A DNA stretch of 58,991 nucleotides from Microcaldota archaeon (lineage in GTDB: Archaea; Micrarchaeota; Micrarchaeia; Micrarchaeales; Micrarchaeaceae), in assembly GCA_021807115.1 (NCBI GenBank), contig JAKAPJ010000006.1:1-58991 (forward strand), in the 5' to 3' direction. A program made the position numbers and the translations under genes. Within the stretch, counting starts at the first letter, position 1; each line of letters opens with the position of its first letter. The notes under the pieces are model-generated. The model ran no database searches. It was given only the letters and a program-made list of their open reading frames with translations, and was not told the origin of the DNA. Shown here in pieces: positions 7,967 through 16,652 of the stretch.

Positions 7967-7996
7967 ATCATGAAGCAGTCATGCAACAATCATGAC
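7967..7996. promoter_or_regulatory. Three TCATG repeats at exact 11-bp spacing (putative operator)
   Basis: TCATG occurs at 7968, 7979 and 7990. The first and last extend to the palindrome TCATGA. The regular one-helical-turn spacing puts the sites on one face of the DNA. They lie between the TATA elements and the start of the winged-helix gene, where a bound repressor would block transcription. Confidence 0.5.
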
Positions 7997-8011
7997 CAAA
8001 TCACGATAATT

Positions 8012-8037
8012 GTATAAATGAGTAGGTATTTAAAGGT
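8012..8037. promoter_or_regulatory. Divergent promoter region with two TATA-like elements
   Basis: TATTTAAAG (8028-8037) and TTGTATAAATG (8012-8021) sit between the divergent genes at 7948 and 8115. The first is nearly symmetrical and could serve either direction. The second suits the minus-strand gene, with initiation near the TCATG repeats. Confidence 0.4.
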
Positions 8038-8114
8038 TTGTTATTTGCGGAATTGGCACCCGCGGCAAAAGAAGGCAGTATGAAATGGTTCCGACGTAAA
8101 AATATTGGCGCAGA

Positions 8115-8669
8115 ATGAATAAATATGTTAGTGCGCAATCTTTCGGATTGACAAGTGGTGTATTGGTGGATAAACAGTCACACAAAGTGGACAACACTTT
8201 CAGTGCGCTTGCTGACCTGCAGAGGCACGTGGAATCGCGGCTCAGGGCAATTGGACTGCGGCATAGAGGCAGCACAGGAATGGCAGACGATGCTAATGCG
8301 GCCAAGGAGGCCCTGGAGGTTCTTGAGATGTATGTGGCGGGGAGCGACAAGCTCCTCGAATCGAGGAGCGACAGGGACATTGCACTGCACGCGCAGACGG
8401 AGACGGAGCTGGTGGGAAAAATAATATCATTCGCCGAAAAGCAGGACAAGCAGACGCTAAGAGATGGGGATTCCGTGGCACTCGTCCTCTCGAGCGCGGA
8501 GTTCACTTTGCAGGAGAAGCGGTTGATAAAGGCACTTGTAGACGACGAGGTACTGCGCAAGAAGCACAGGGAATGTTCGAGCGTGTACGAAGGGCTCCTC
8601 CTGGGCATGACAATAAAGGGGCCTGCAGACATTGATGGCGCATCGGGGCTGCGAAGGGGCGAGAGGTGA
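8115..8669 (+). CDS. Hypothetical charged helical protein
   Basis: 184 residues, not recognised. The composition is soluble, charged and strongly helical (long Ala/Glu/Leu/Lys stretches), with no signal peptide or membrane segment. A heptad-like segment spans about residues 60-95. The coding strand is preferred over the 277-residue antisense frame, because the latter is rich in Cys/Ser/Leu and would overlap the KH-protein gene. It is 102 bp upstream of the KH gene and on the same strand. Confidence 0.6.
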   Translation: MNKYVSAQSFGLTSGVLVDKQSHKVDNTFSALADLQRHVESRLRAIGLRHRGSTGMADDANAAKEALEVLEMYVAGSDKLLESRSDRDIALHAQTETELVGKIISFAEKQDKQTLRDGDSVALVLSSAEFTLQEKRLIKALVDDEVLRKKHRECSSVYEGLLLGMTIKGPADIDGASGLRRGER

Positions 8670-8737
8670 CGAGGCGTCGGCAGGGCCGTTGTGCCATGGG
8701 ACTTATCCGTGCACACGCCGCACGTATACGTGCAAAA

Positions 8738-8748
8738 AAGCATATAAG
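8738..8748 (+). promoter_or_regulatory. TATA box for the KH-domain gene
   Basis: AAGCATATAAG is centred about 28 bp before the ATG at 8772. Initiation about 25 bp downstream would give a nearly leaderless message, even though AGGGGT immediately precedes the start. Confidence 0.5.
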
Positions 8749-8771
8749 CGTTAACTGTGTAAAGGGGTTTG

Positions 8772-9320
8772 ATGGAGCAGGTGTACATAACATCCGAAAG
8801 GCTCAAGCGCCTGAAGAAGGAACCCGAATCCGTGCATGCACTAGAAGGCATGTGCAGGTGCAAGCTTAGGATAGAGGAAGGGGAGCCGGTGGAGATATCC
8901 GGGAAAGACGCCTACGGGGAATTTGTGGCCAAGAACATACTGCAAGCCTACGGCAGGGGTTTTGAGATGAAGACCGCAATGCTGCTTGTGAACGAGGATT
9001 ACTACTTCAGCAGCATAGACCTTGGGGTATCGTTCGGCAGCGAGAAGAGGATACACCAGATGAAATCGCGCATAATAGGGGAGGATGGCAGGACCAAGAA
9101 TTACATTGAAAGCGTAAGCGGTGCAAGGCTGAGCGTGTACGGGGACACTGTAAGCTTTATAGGCACGCATTCGCAGATAAATGAGGCTGAAACTGCTGTG
9201 AATACCCTGGTAGAGGGGGGGACGCACAAACTGGCATACCTGAAGATGGAGGCCGCGCACAGGAAGAACAAGGCGTCGTCCATAGACTTCGGCAAGGGGC
9301 CGGTTGTGGGCTGGAAGTGA
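8772..9320 (+). CDS. KH-domain ribosome biogenesis protein (Dim2/Pno1 family)
   Basis: 182 residues with two KH-like repeats. The first is about residues 5-85. The second has the GxxG loop in RIIGEDGRTKNYIE followed by GARLSVYGDTVSFIG. This is the archaeal homologue of Pno1/Dim2, which binds the 3' end of small-subunit rRNA during maturation. The start is the ATG at 8772 rather than the TTG three bases earlier. The gene ends 6 bp before top6B, and neighbourhood with topoisomerase VI is common in archaea. Confidence 0.85.
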   Translation: MEQVYITSERLKRLKKEPESVHALEGMCRCKLRIEEGEPVEISGKDAYGEFVAKNILQAYGRGFEMKTAMLLVNEDYYFSSIDLGVSFGSEKRIHQMKSRIIGEDGRTKNYIESVSGARLSVYGDTVSFIGTHSQINEAETAVNTLVEGGTHKLAYLKMEAAHRKNKASSIDFGKGPVVGWK

Positions 9321-9326
9321 TTTTGC

Positions 9327-10988
9327 ATGGCAAACGAGGTAAAGAGCGCAGACACGATATTCAAGGAGTTTAAGGAGCACTCGATTGCGGAGTTCTTCAA
9401 GAAGAACAGGCAGATGCTGGGGTACTCAGGGATGGTGCGATCCCTGGTTACGGTCGTGCATGAACTGGTGACCAACGGCCTTGACGCATGTGAGGAGGCA
9501 AACATACTCCCTGAGATAGAGGTATCCGTTAGGGAGGCCGGCGAGAACCGCTACAAGGTAAGGGTCAAGGACAATGGGCCGGGCATACCTAAAAAATTCA
9601 TAGGAAAGACGCTGGCCACCATGCTGGCGGGCACGAAATTCCACCGCTATGTACAGCAGAGAGGGCAGCAGGGGATAGGGGCAGCGGGGGTGACGCTCTT
9701 CGCGCAGGTGACGACAGGGAAGCCATTGCTTGTGGAGTCGTCAACAGGAAAGGAACCATTTACCTGCAAGGTAGCTGTAGACACCGCCAAGAACAGCGCA
9801 ATAATAACTGACTACAATGATCTGCTTAACCAGAACTTCACAGGGCTCATGCTGGAGGGCGAATTCGCCGATGTGAAGTACGAGAACAGCGAGCACGGCG
9901 TGTACGAGTACCTAAAGAGAACCGCGCTTTCAAATCCGCACGCGCAGATAAAGTTCATCGACCCGACAGGCAAGGAATCTGTCTTCATGAGGGCGGTGAA
10001 CGCCATGCCTGAGAAGTCGAGGGCCACCAAACCCCACCCAATGGGGCTGTCGGTAAACGACCTGCTGGAGTTCTCACATGTGAGCCAGAGCAGGAAGCTT
10101 TCATCTTTCTTTGTTGACACATACGCGAGGGTAACATCAAACAAGGTGAACGAGCTCAAGGCCATAGCCACATCAGTGGATTTCGAGATGCAGCCCAAGG
10201 AGCTGGACTGGCCAAACGCCGAGGAGCTTATAAAAGCCATCAAGCAGGTAAAATGGATATCACCCGACGCGAGCTCTATAATACCGATAGGCAGGGATCA
10301 AGTCCAGATTGCGATAAAGAACATACTTAACCCTGACTTCATGAGTGTTGTGGAAAGGAGGCCGAGGGTCTTCAGGGGAGGTGTGCCGTTCGTCATAGAG
10401 GCGGCGGTGGCATACGGGGGCAACGCGGGATACCCATCGGACAATGGCGCGTCAGGAACGGTGCTTAGGTTCGCCAACAGGGTGCCGCTGCTCTTCGATG
10501 CAGGGAACTGCGCGATAACCGATGCAGTGCGGGACATAGACTGGAAGAGGTACAACATAGACATGGACAGCCAGCCCGTCAGCGTGTTCGTGAACATCTC
10601 ATCGGTATTCGTACCGTACGCAGGGGTAGGCAAGGAGGCGGTTTCCAAGGAGGACGAGATAATAGACGAGATAAAGCTGGCCGTAATGGAGGCGGCCAGG
10701 GGGGTCCAGGGCTTCATCAGAGGCAAGGAGCATGTTGCATTCGAGGCCAACAGGTACAAGGCGACGATGAGGTACGTCAAGCAGCTGTCTGCAGATCTGG
10801 GGGACCTTACCGGGGCGGACAAGCAGGCCTTGGAGAAGGAGCTTGAGGCAATAGTAGCCAAGCATTACCCGAAGTTCACCCAGGCTAAGGCGGATATGGC
10901 CGCTGAGACTGCGGAGGGGAAGGCGGCACAGAAAAAGAAAGGGAAGGGCGACGGGGAGGAGGACGGCGAAGGGGAGGAGGGTGCCTAG
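9327..10988 (+). CDS. top6B: DNA topoisomerase VI subunit B
   Basis: 553 residues, the ATP-binding subunit of the type IIB topoisomerase that relaxes and decatenates DNA. GHKL ATPase motifs are clear: HELVTNGLDACEEA (catalytic Glu and Mg-binding Asn), DNGPGIP, and GQQGIGAAG for the ATP lid. An H2TH and transducer region follow to about residue 510. The last ~45 residues are a Lys/Glu/Gly-rich tail. The catalytic A subunit gene, usually adjacent, is not next to it: the following gene is convergent and unrelated. It is co-oriented with the KH gene. Confidence 0.95.
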   Translation: MANEVKSADTIFKEFKEHSIAEFFKKNRQMLGYSGMVRSLVTVVHELVTNGLDACEEANILPEIEVSVREAGENRYKVRVKDNGPGIPKKFIGKTLATMLAGTKFHRYVQQRGQQGIGAAGVTLFAQVTTGKPLLVESSTGKEPFTCKVAVDTAKNSAIITDYNDLLNQNFTGLMLEGEFADVKYENSEHGVYEYLKRTALSNPHAQIKFIDPTGKESVFMRAVNAMPEKSRATKPHPMGLSVNDLLEFSHVSQSRKLSSFFVDTYARVTSNKVNELKAIATSVDFEMQPKELDWPNAEELIKAIKQVKWISPDASSIIPIGRDQVQIAIKNILNPDFMSVVERRPRVFRGGVPFVIEAAVAYGGNAGYPSDNGASGTVLRFANRVPLLFDAGNCAITDAVRDIDWKRYNIDMDSQPVSVFVNISSVFVPYAGVGKEAVSKEDEIIDEIKLAVMEAARGVQGFIRGKEHVAFEANRYKATMRYVKQLSADLGDLTGADKQALEKELEAIVAKHYPKFTQAKADMAAETAEGKAAQKKKGKGDGEEDGEGEEGA

Positions 10989-10992
10989 TGCA

Positions 10993-13407
10993 CTATGTCA
11001 GTATGCCCTCTGGCGAATCGGCGTCTATTAGCACCACGCTGCCAACGGATACGTACATCTTTAGCTCCTCAGCGGCCCTGGAGTTGGAACTGTAGAGCCA
11101 CTTTGTGAATTCCCCGAGCTTGTCCGAGTTCAGGAACACGATGTATGTCTTGGAGTTTGCGTACACAGGCACCTTCTGGAACCTGCTGGTCTTCGAACTT
11201 ATAACTATGTAGGCTCTCTCGCTGTGTATCGTCGTGACTATGTCCGCCGCGTCGCTCTTGTCCAAGTCCGTGAACACGTGCCCGTGGCTGACCAGGCTTA
11301 TCCTGAGCTTCTTGAACGTCGCAAGGTACTCTACGTCGTGCTTGCTCTGCTCTATCCAGGTGGCGGGGGCGTACAGGTCGTCGGCCGAGACCAGCAGCCC
11401 CTTGTTCACCATGGCATCGAGTATGGCATCTATGTTCTTGTACGTCAGTGTCACTGACATCGCATTGTAGTGGATGTTGTTGGAAACACCGAACCTGAAG
11501 TCGGCCTTTGACAGCGGCATATAACGCCAGTGGTAGTGGATGTTGAGCTTGTCGAACACCCCGAGTATCTCGGTGTACTTTATCTTGATGCTCTGCGAGA
11601 CTGGCCGCGGCATGCTCGACACGTCCACGTAGAAGTCGTCCCTGGCAGGGGCCTTTATAACGGTTATCTCTATGACCACTATGAGCAGCGCGACCATGAA
11701 CTCTATGTACTGCCTGTTTATCGTGAACGCTATGGCGTTTGGCACTATGGTGTATGTGTAGTTGCGCGACAGTACCGTGGCCTGGAAGTTAAGGTCCTGG
11801 TTGGGGGGCACTGATGTGCCAAGAGGCAGTTGGTACTTAACCGTGCCGTTGTAGAGCGTGACGTTCTGCTTGTACTGTCCGTTCATCGTGATTGTGGCGT
11901 TGAAGTTAGACAGTGGCGTGCCGGAGTCCAGCACGGAGAATATGAATGTGCCGCTGGTGGTGTTATAGCTCAGGATGTTCAGGCTTATGTTCGGGACCGT
12001 GAATGTGGCGTAGCCATACGACTCTTCGGAGAACCCTACAAGTTGCGCTATGTACCTGCCGGGAGGGAGCTTGAGGTTGATTACCTGGAGGAATGAGTAG
12101 TAGGGAGGCGAAACGTTCTTGGAGAAGAACGGCGCAAGGCTCCCCGCGGTGCGGAAACTGCTGTCGTATATGTTTATGTGCGGCTCTATCTGCTCGGTCC
12201 TGTTTACGAAAATCCGCATGGTTGCATTGAATGGGTAGCCGGGGGTTACGTTTTGCGGCATGGAGAAGAAACCGTTAAGCGCCATGTTGGGCCTGAATGT
12301 CAGGAAGCTGTATACTGTGTTGTGGGTTGGGCTTGTGGCGGCTATGGTGGCTAGGGGATAGGCTGAATTTAGGTTGGCAAGTATTGTCCCTATGCCGGTA
12401 GCGTTGTTCCCTAGAGGTATGCTTATGTTGCTCATGAAGACAGGGAGCGTGCCGGAGCCGGAAGAGGACGGGTTGGTGGTGACCGTGAAGTTTGCGCCAG
12501 TATAAGAGGGCATCCAGAACATTAGGTAAAGCGCTCTAGCTATGTCATGGCCCGCATCGCCCGGCGTGGGCCACGTGCTTAGGTAGTTTGAGAATGCCAG
12601 GACCGTGCCGTTGTACATGTTGGTGTACGTTATGGGGCCGTATGGCCTTGAGTTAGGGAATGCGAAGGATGTCTGGTTGAAATAAAACCCTGTGGAACGG
12701 AATGTCATGTTTGTCTGGGGCCCGGTTGGGCTGGTTGTTAGGGGGAACCTGGAGTTGGAGTTGGGGACTATGACGGACTGGGATGTTAGAAGGTGGGAGA
12801 AGTTCTGGCCCACGTATATTATGGTGACACCACGGTATGTCAGGTAGCTGATTAGGTCCTGGGTGCCCACGTAACTGTTTGCCATGTAGTCCGGGAGCAG
12901 GCCGTTGAGCACGATAAGCGTTGAATTGGGCTGTATCTGACCGAGCTGCGACGATGTTATAATCTGAGGGCTGAAGGACACGTTCTCGACGCCGTATGCT
13001 ATGAGGTTGGACGCCATGGACCGCACTACCTCCGGCACATTGGGGCAGTTGCGGCACTCGTTGGACCAGTTCAATATGTATATATTGCGCGGCACTGGGC
13101 GCGCTAGGTACCTGACGTGCACGGTGAGATTCGATGCGTTCACGGCATTGTAGTCGAAGAGTGCGTACGGCACGAGCGTGGTGTTGTAGTTGTACGACAT
13201 CAGCGCCTGCATTGCAAAAATGCTGCTGAGATGGGGTACGGCGTATGTGCTGACAGGCCCGGATGGCCCCGATGCGCCCGACACTAGTGAGTGTATGTAG
13301 AATCCCATGACGGCGAAAATCAGTGCGAGCACTAGCATGCCTATGAGCATAAGCCGCAGCTTTGTGTTTGGCGGTTTTTTTTCAGGAGCGGATGTGGATT
13401 CTGCCAT
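10993..13407 (-). CDS. Large bitopic membrane protein of the secretion-like locus
   Basis: 804 residues from the ATG at 13407 (GTG 13416 is possible). A cytoplasmic N-terminus of about 17 residues leads into a membrane segment (about 18-42). Then comes a ~545-residue extracellular region with many Asn-X-Ser/Thr sequons and two nearby cysteines (ECRNCP). A second membrane segment (about 589-609, YIEFMVALLIVVIEI) follows, and finally a ~195-residue cytoplasmic domain with helix-turn-helix-like and alpha/beta segments. No family recognised. Being last in the run of minus-strand genes after the ATPase cluster, it may be a structural or sensory part of the machine. It converges on top6B, 4 bp away. 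Confidence 0.8.
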   Translation of the reverse strand: MAESTSAPEKKPPNTKLRLMLIGMLVLALIFAVMGFYIHSLVSGASGPSGPVSTYAVPHLSSIFAMQALMSYNYNTTLVPYALFDYNAVNASNLTVHVRYLARPVPRNIYILNWSNECRNCPNVPEVVRSMASNLIAYGVENVSFSPQIITSSQLGQIQPNSTLIVLNGLLPDYMANSYVGTQDLISYLTYRGVTIIYVGQNFSHLLTSQSVIVPNSNSRFPLTTSPTGPQTNMTFRSTGFYFNQTSFAFPNSRPYGPITYTNMYNGTVLAFSNYLSTWPTPGDAGHDIARALYLMFWMPSYTGANFTVTTNPSSSGSGTLPVFMSNISIPLGNNATGIGTILANLNSAYPLATIAATSPTHNTVYSFLTFRPNMALNGFFSMPQNVTPGYPFNATMRIFVNRTEQIEPHINIYDSSFRTAGSLAPFFSKNVSPPYYSFLQVINLKLPPGRYIAQLVGFSEESYGYATFTVPNISLNILSYNTTSGTFIFSVLDSGTPLSNFNATITMNGQYKQNVTLYNGTVKYQLPLGTSVPPNQDLNFQATVLSRNYTYTIVPNAIAFTINRQYIEFMVALLIVVIEITVIKAPARDDFYVDVSSMPRPVSQSIKIKYTEILGVFDKLNIHYHWRYMPLSKADFRFGVSNNIHYNAMSVTLTYKNIDAILDAMVNKGLLVSADDLYAPATWIEQSKHDVEYLATFKKLRISLVSHGHVFTDLDKSDAADIVTTIHSERAYIVISSKTSRFQKVPVYANSKTYIVFLNSDKLGEFTKWLYSSNSRAAEELKMYVSVGSVVLIDADSPEGILT

Positions 13408-13421
13408 TGTCAGCACTCACC

Positions 13422-13571
13422 CTAAATCTTGAGCTTTTCCTCCTTCTTGACCCCCGCAAAGACGCGCATGAACAGCTTGGTCAGGAAATTAACGTTGCCG
13501 CTTGTCTTCTTTAGTATGCTGTATATGCGTACATTCCTTACCCTTGTGTTTATCCTGATGAGGTATTTCAT
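13422..13571 (-). CDS. Short basic protein, 49 residues
   Basis: A small open frame begins with ATG at 13571, directly after the stop of the coiled-coil gene, and ends with TAG 14 bp before the next start. It fills the gap exactly. The product MKYLIRINTRVRNVRIYSIL and onward is very basic (about 16 Lys/Arg), with no cysteines or membrane segment. Its fit between two co-oriented genes is the main evidence. It could be a nucleic-acid or membrane-surface binding accessory. It was not recognised. Confidence 0.55.
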   Translation of the reverse strand: MKYLIRINTRVRNVRIYSILKKTSGNVNFLTKLFMRVFAGVKKEEKLKI

Positions 13572-13572
13572 C

Positions 13573-14310
13573 CTATTGCCCCTTTAGCTCTATGAAGCCA
13601 CGCGAGACCATTATGTTCAGTATCTGCTCCACGCGCGGTGGAGTTATCCTGTAGTTGCCGGCGAATTCGTTTATGTCTATTGCGCCGTCGTGCGACTCTA
13701 TCCACTCCTCGACCAGTGCCATGAGCGACTCGTCGGAGTACGTCTCTAGCTGCTTTAGCCTGTTCTTGAGCTCGGTGTTTTCCTGGCTAAGCATGGTAGC
13801 CTGCACGGAGAGGTTCTTGTTGGAGTTTGCCAGTTCCTTGTTGAGCTTGCGCAACTCCACGTACTTGCTGTAGAGCGTCTCGAGCTGCTGCACTACGGAG
13901 CTATAGTTGGGCGATAGTGTGGTAAGCGCGTTGTCTATTGACGAATCCACCTGGGGGTAGAGCATGGAGTCGTCCACGCGGTACTGGTCTATAACAAGCG
14001 AGAGGATAATTATTGTGTTCTTGAGGACAAAGAGGCGACGGAGGCTTGCGCTGGACAGCTGGTTAGGCACTACGTCCGGAGGGACCGAGTAGTCAATTTC
14101 CATGTGGTCAGGAAGGAACTTGAAAATCATGAAAAGAAAGGGCTTCTTCTGCACCGTCGTCGTCTCCACGCGCACCAGCGTGAGGTCGGTTGCAGTGGAC
14201 TTTATGGAGAACATCTGCAGCGTTGCCAGCCTGCGCGCCATGTCGGCGAAGTTCCCGGTCAGCGACCCGTTTAGCTTTATGCTTTCTATCTTGGGTTCCA
14301 ATACAGCCAT
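13573..14310 (-). CDS. Coiled-coil protein with C-terminal winged helix
   Basis: 245 residues from the ATG at 14310 (GTG 14331 would add seven). An N-terminal mixed alpha/beta domain (about 1-140) is unrecognised. Residues about 140-190 form a long coiled coil (LETLYSKYVELRKLNKELAN and onward). The last ~50 residues look like a winged helix: DGAIDINEFAGNYRITPPRV, then VEQILNIMVSRGFIE. It has its own TATA box and heads a transcription unit of three genes (this, the 49-residue ORF and the 807-residue membrane protein). A regulatory or DNA-handling function for the secretion-like locus is a guess. Confidence 0.72.
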   Translation of the reverse strand: MAVLEPKIESIKLNGSLTGNFADMARRLATLQMFSIKSTATDLTLVRVETTTVQKKPFLFMIFKFLPDHMEIDYSVPPDVVPNQLSSASLRRLFVLKNTIIILSLVIDQYRVDDSMLYPQVDSSIDNALTTLSPNYSSVVQQLETLYSKYVELRKLNKELANSNKNLSVQATMLSQENTELKNRLKQLETYSDESLMALVEEWIESHDGAIDINEFAGNYRITPPRVEQILNIMVSRGFIELKGQ

Positions 14311-14383
14311 CTCGCCTGCCACGCCTATCACTCACTATCCAACGACCGTGGACTGGGCCGTATATTAAGGATACCAAATAACC

Positions 14384-14393
14384 CTATAAATAC
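14384..14393 (-). promoter_or_regulatory. TATA box for the 13.5-14.3 kb unit
   Basis: GGTATTTATAG on the minus strand lies about 75 bp before ATG 14310 and 55 bp before GTG 14331, in the 90-bp gap after the zinc-ribbon gene. It splits the locus into at least two transcription units. Confidence 0.45.
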
Positions 14394-14422
14394 CTTTTGC
14401 ACGCTGGAGGACTAGGATTGGG

Positions 14423-14776
14423 CTATTTCACCGCTTTTCCAGGGATGCTTACCCTTGGCACATATGTGAGCAGGGAGATGAAGTACATGAACACCACTAT
14501 CATCGACCCGAACACCACGCCGGACAGGGGGTTTATCGTTATTAGCAGTATCGCCATCAGTACACCCAGCGCAAGGTAGAGCTTGAGCCTGCCCTCGAAC
14601 TTCTTCCTGGCCTTGCGGTAGTTGGCATAGCACTCCTTGCAGACTACGAGGCGGAAGCCGGTCTTGCGGCCCAGTTTTTCTTTGACCCACCTTATGCCCC
14701 TTATGACATTGTCGTCGATAACCTCTAGGCCGTTCTTGTGCTCCCCGCACATTATGCATCGATTCTCCCTCATCAT
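14423..14776 (-). CDS. Zinc-ribbon protein with two membrane segments
   Basis: 117 residues. Cysteine pairs CIMC (about 7-10) and CKEC (about 46-49) form a small zinc ribbon on the cytoplasmic side, followed by a basic stretch (KARKKFEGRLK). Two membrane helices span about 67-82 and 87-108. No named family. It is one base after the 102-residue gene and belongs to the ATPase operon. The frame shift relative to the overlapping frame at 14412 was settled by the CXXC motifs. Confidence 0.75.
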   Translation of the reverse strand: MMRENRCIMCGEHKNGLEVIDDNVIRGIRWVKEKLGRKTGFRLVVCKECYANYRKARKKFEGRLKLYLALGVLMAILLITINPLSGVVFGSMIVVFMYFISLLTYVPRVSIPGKAVK

Positions 14777-14777
14777 A

Positions 14778-15086
14778 TCATCCGAAGTCTATGCTGACAT
14801 TGAACAGCCTGCCTGACTCTGACAGCACCCTCTGTTCATCCGCAGAGTCCAGGATGTCGCGTATTGTCACGTCGTCCATGCCTATCCTGCGGAACATATT
14901 GATTATCTGGTCCCTGTTCAGCCCCGCCTTCTCCAGCAACCCGGATAACGCTATGGCGTTTATGTGCCTGTGCGCCTTCTCCACCGCGCTCAGCAGCTGT
15001 TCCATGTTCTTGTCAGGTATGTTATAGGCTATCAAGACCCTGCGTATCTCCTGCCTGCTTATTATGAATGTCTCGGTCTTGGCCAT
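14778..15086 (-). CDS. Small helical protein resembling the ATPase C-terminal tail
   Basis: 102 residues, soluble and helical. The segment LEKAGLNRDQIINMFRRIGM followed by DDVTIRDILD aligns by eye with the last ~30 residues of the neighbouring ATPase (LKLNDVSTNN, then GIGLDDVIITRIIS). It appears to be a free-standing copy of that tail module, perhaps a regulator or assembly partner of the ATPase hexamer. Its ATG overlaps the ATPase stop in TAATG, so translation is coupled. Confidence 0.75.
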   Translation of the reverse strand: MAKTETFIISRQEIRRVLIAYNIPDKNMEQLLSAVEKAHRHINAIALSGLLEKAGLNRDQIINMFRRIGMDDVTIRDILDSADEQRVLSESGRLFNVSIDFG

Positions 15087-16594
15087 TATGCCCCTACCCT
15101 GGATATTATTCTGGTTATTATCACGTCGTCAAGGCCTATCCCCTTGAGGAAGAGGACGATGTTGTTAGTCGATACGTCATTGAGCTTGAGATCCTGCACG
15201 AAATCCAGTATCTTCATCTTCCTTCCGGACTGGTTCAGCTTTGAGAACACCTCATCGACGCCGATCTTGTTCATGTTGAGCTCTATCAGCTTGTTCTGCA
15301 GCTCGCCCTGCTCAAACTGGAACTCGTTCTCTATTATCTTTGCGGAAACCTCACCCTGCGTGAGTATGTCGCTCAGGGTTATGACGTAGACGTGCAGCGG
15401 CTCCTCCCCCTCTATGCGCTCCAGTATGAAGGTGCCGGGGAACCTTATTGCACTCTGGAACGCCATCTCTACGGCAGCCTGGCCTACGCCGAAGCGAGAT
15501 ATCTCCGTCCTTATGAATTGCGAGAAGTTGAGCGAACTCTGCAGGAAGTTGAGGAAGTTCTCGAACTTTACCTTGAGCATGAACGTGGTGCCTACGTTGG
15601 AGAATATAGCCTCGTTTATGTCTGTCGGATTTTGCGACGCCACAATCAGCGCGAACCCGTACTTCCTGCCCTCCCTGATTATAGTTATGACCGCGCTCTT
15701 GTCGTCCTTTGCCAGCTTCCACGCCTCGTCCAACACCAGGATCGTCTTGAGCCCCTTAACCGACAGCCAGCCCTCCGCGCGCATCTTCTCGGTGACCGTC
15801 TGGACTATGAAAAGCCCGGCAAGCGCCCTGAAACGCTCGTCGGGGAGACCTGAAACGTCGACATCAACAAGCCCCGAGTTCGCCAGCTTGCCCAAGTCCA
15901 GCGTGCTTTTCCTGGCAAAGAAGTCCTCCCCCTCCCGTGCGAACTGCCTCAGCCGGTATATGGCGTTCTCAAGCTCTGCAGGGTACTCGTATGTACCCTC
16001 CTGGAGCTTCTCGTCGAGCAGGGCTATCACATCCTTGAGCGTTGGGGCGTCCTTGCCCTCTGGCGGCTTCTCGTAGGGTATGAAGCCGAAGTTTGTGTAC
16101 GACTGCTCTAGTGCCTCTTCGGTAAGGCGCTTCTGCTCAGGGTACTGCCCGATGTCCGTCAGCAGGTCGAACGCGTTTATTATCTGCTTTACCCTGTCCA
16201 GCGGTTTCATGCTTGAAAGGTCCATGATGTTGAGGTAGTCGCCCTTCGCCAGCGCCACCACCACCCCCCCGCTCTGCTTCACCCAGTCCCTGTACTCGCC
16301 TGCCCAGTCTATTATTATCGCGTTGCTGTTCCATACGTAGCTTGCGCGTATGAGCAGCGTCTTGATGAAGTAGCTCTTCCCGGATCCGGTTATACCGACT
16401 ATGGACATGTGCGGATTTGCCAAGTTTGTGTAAGTCCATGAGAATGGCATCTTGAATATCTTGGTCGTGCCTATGAATATCGACCCGAATGGGTCGTTTA
16501 TGAGCACGTCAGAAGGCGGCTCTGGTGGACGGGACAGGAATGCCCTCTTTGCTATCTCGTTGCTCATTATGTGCTGCAGGCGTATAAGGGTCAT
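15086..16594 (-). CDS. VirB4/HerA-superfamily secretion ATPase
   Basis: 502 residues. It has Walker A GITGSGKS (about 69-76), an early acidic strand NAIIIDWAGEY, Walker B TILVLDEAW (about 287-295), and an ASQNP motif with a following arginine-rich region, as in VirB4, CedB and HerA motors of the FtsK-HerA class. The VirB4 N-terminal membrane-proximal domain is absent. It seems to be supplied by the two upstream genes. The C-terminal ~60 residues form an extra helical module duplicated in the next gene. It probably powers pilin handling or substrate transport across the membrane. The start is ATG 16594; ATG 16567 (MSNEIAKRAFL) is an alternative. Confidence 0.88.
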   Translation of the reverse strand: MTLIRLQHIMSNEIAKRAFLSRPPEPPSDVLINDPFGSIFIGTTKIFKMPFSWTYTNLANPHMSIVGITGSGKSYFIKTLLIRASYVWNSNAIIIDWAGEYRDWVKQSGGVVVALAKGDYLNIMDLSSMKPLDRVKQIINAFDLLTDIGQYPEQKRLTEEALEQSYTNFGFIPYEKPPEGKDAPTLKDVIALLDEKLQEGTYEYPAELENAIYRLRQFAREGEDFFARKSTLDLGKLANSGLVDVDVSGLPDERFRALAGLFIVQTVTEKMRAEGWLSVKGLKTILVLDEAWKLAKDDKSAVITIIREGRKYGFALIVASQNPTDINEAIFSNVGTTFMLKVKFENFLNFLQSSLNFSQFIRTEISRFGVGQAAVEMAFQSAIRFPGTFILERIEGEEPLHVYVITLSDILTQGEVSAKIIENEFQFEQGELQNKLIELNMNKIGVDEVFSKLNQSGRKMKILDFVQDLKLNDVSTNNIVLFLKGIGLDDVIITRIISRVGA

Positions 16595-16627
16595 TCGGAC
16601 TCACACGGTCTTTGTTGTCTCTTTGGC

Positions 16628-16635
16628 TTTATAAG
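16628..16635 (-). promoter_or_regulatory. TATA box for the ATPase operon
   Basis: CTTATAAA on the minus strand lies about 37 bp upstream of the ATG at 16594 in the 58-bp gap between genes. Confidence 0.45.
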
Positions 16636-16652
16636 CGTTCCCGGCATTTGCA

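Noticed and set aside
8030-8863. 277-residue open frame on the minus strand
   Set aside because: Antisense to the charged helical protein and the KH gene. Its product is rich in Cys/Ser/Leu with no domain, while both plus-strand genes have credible composition and promoters.
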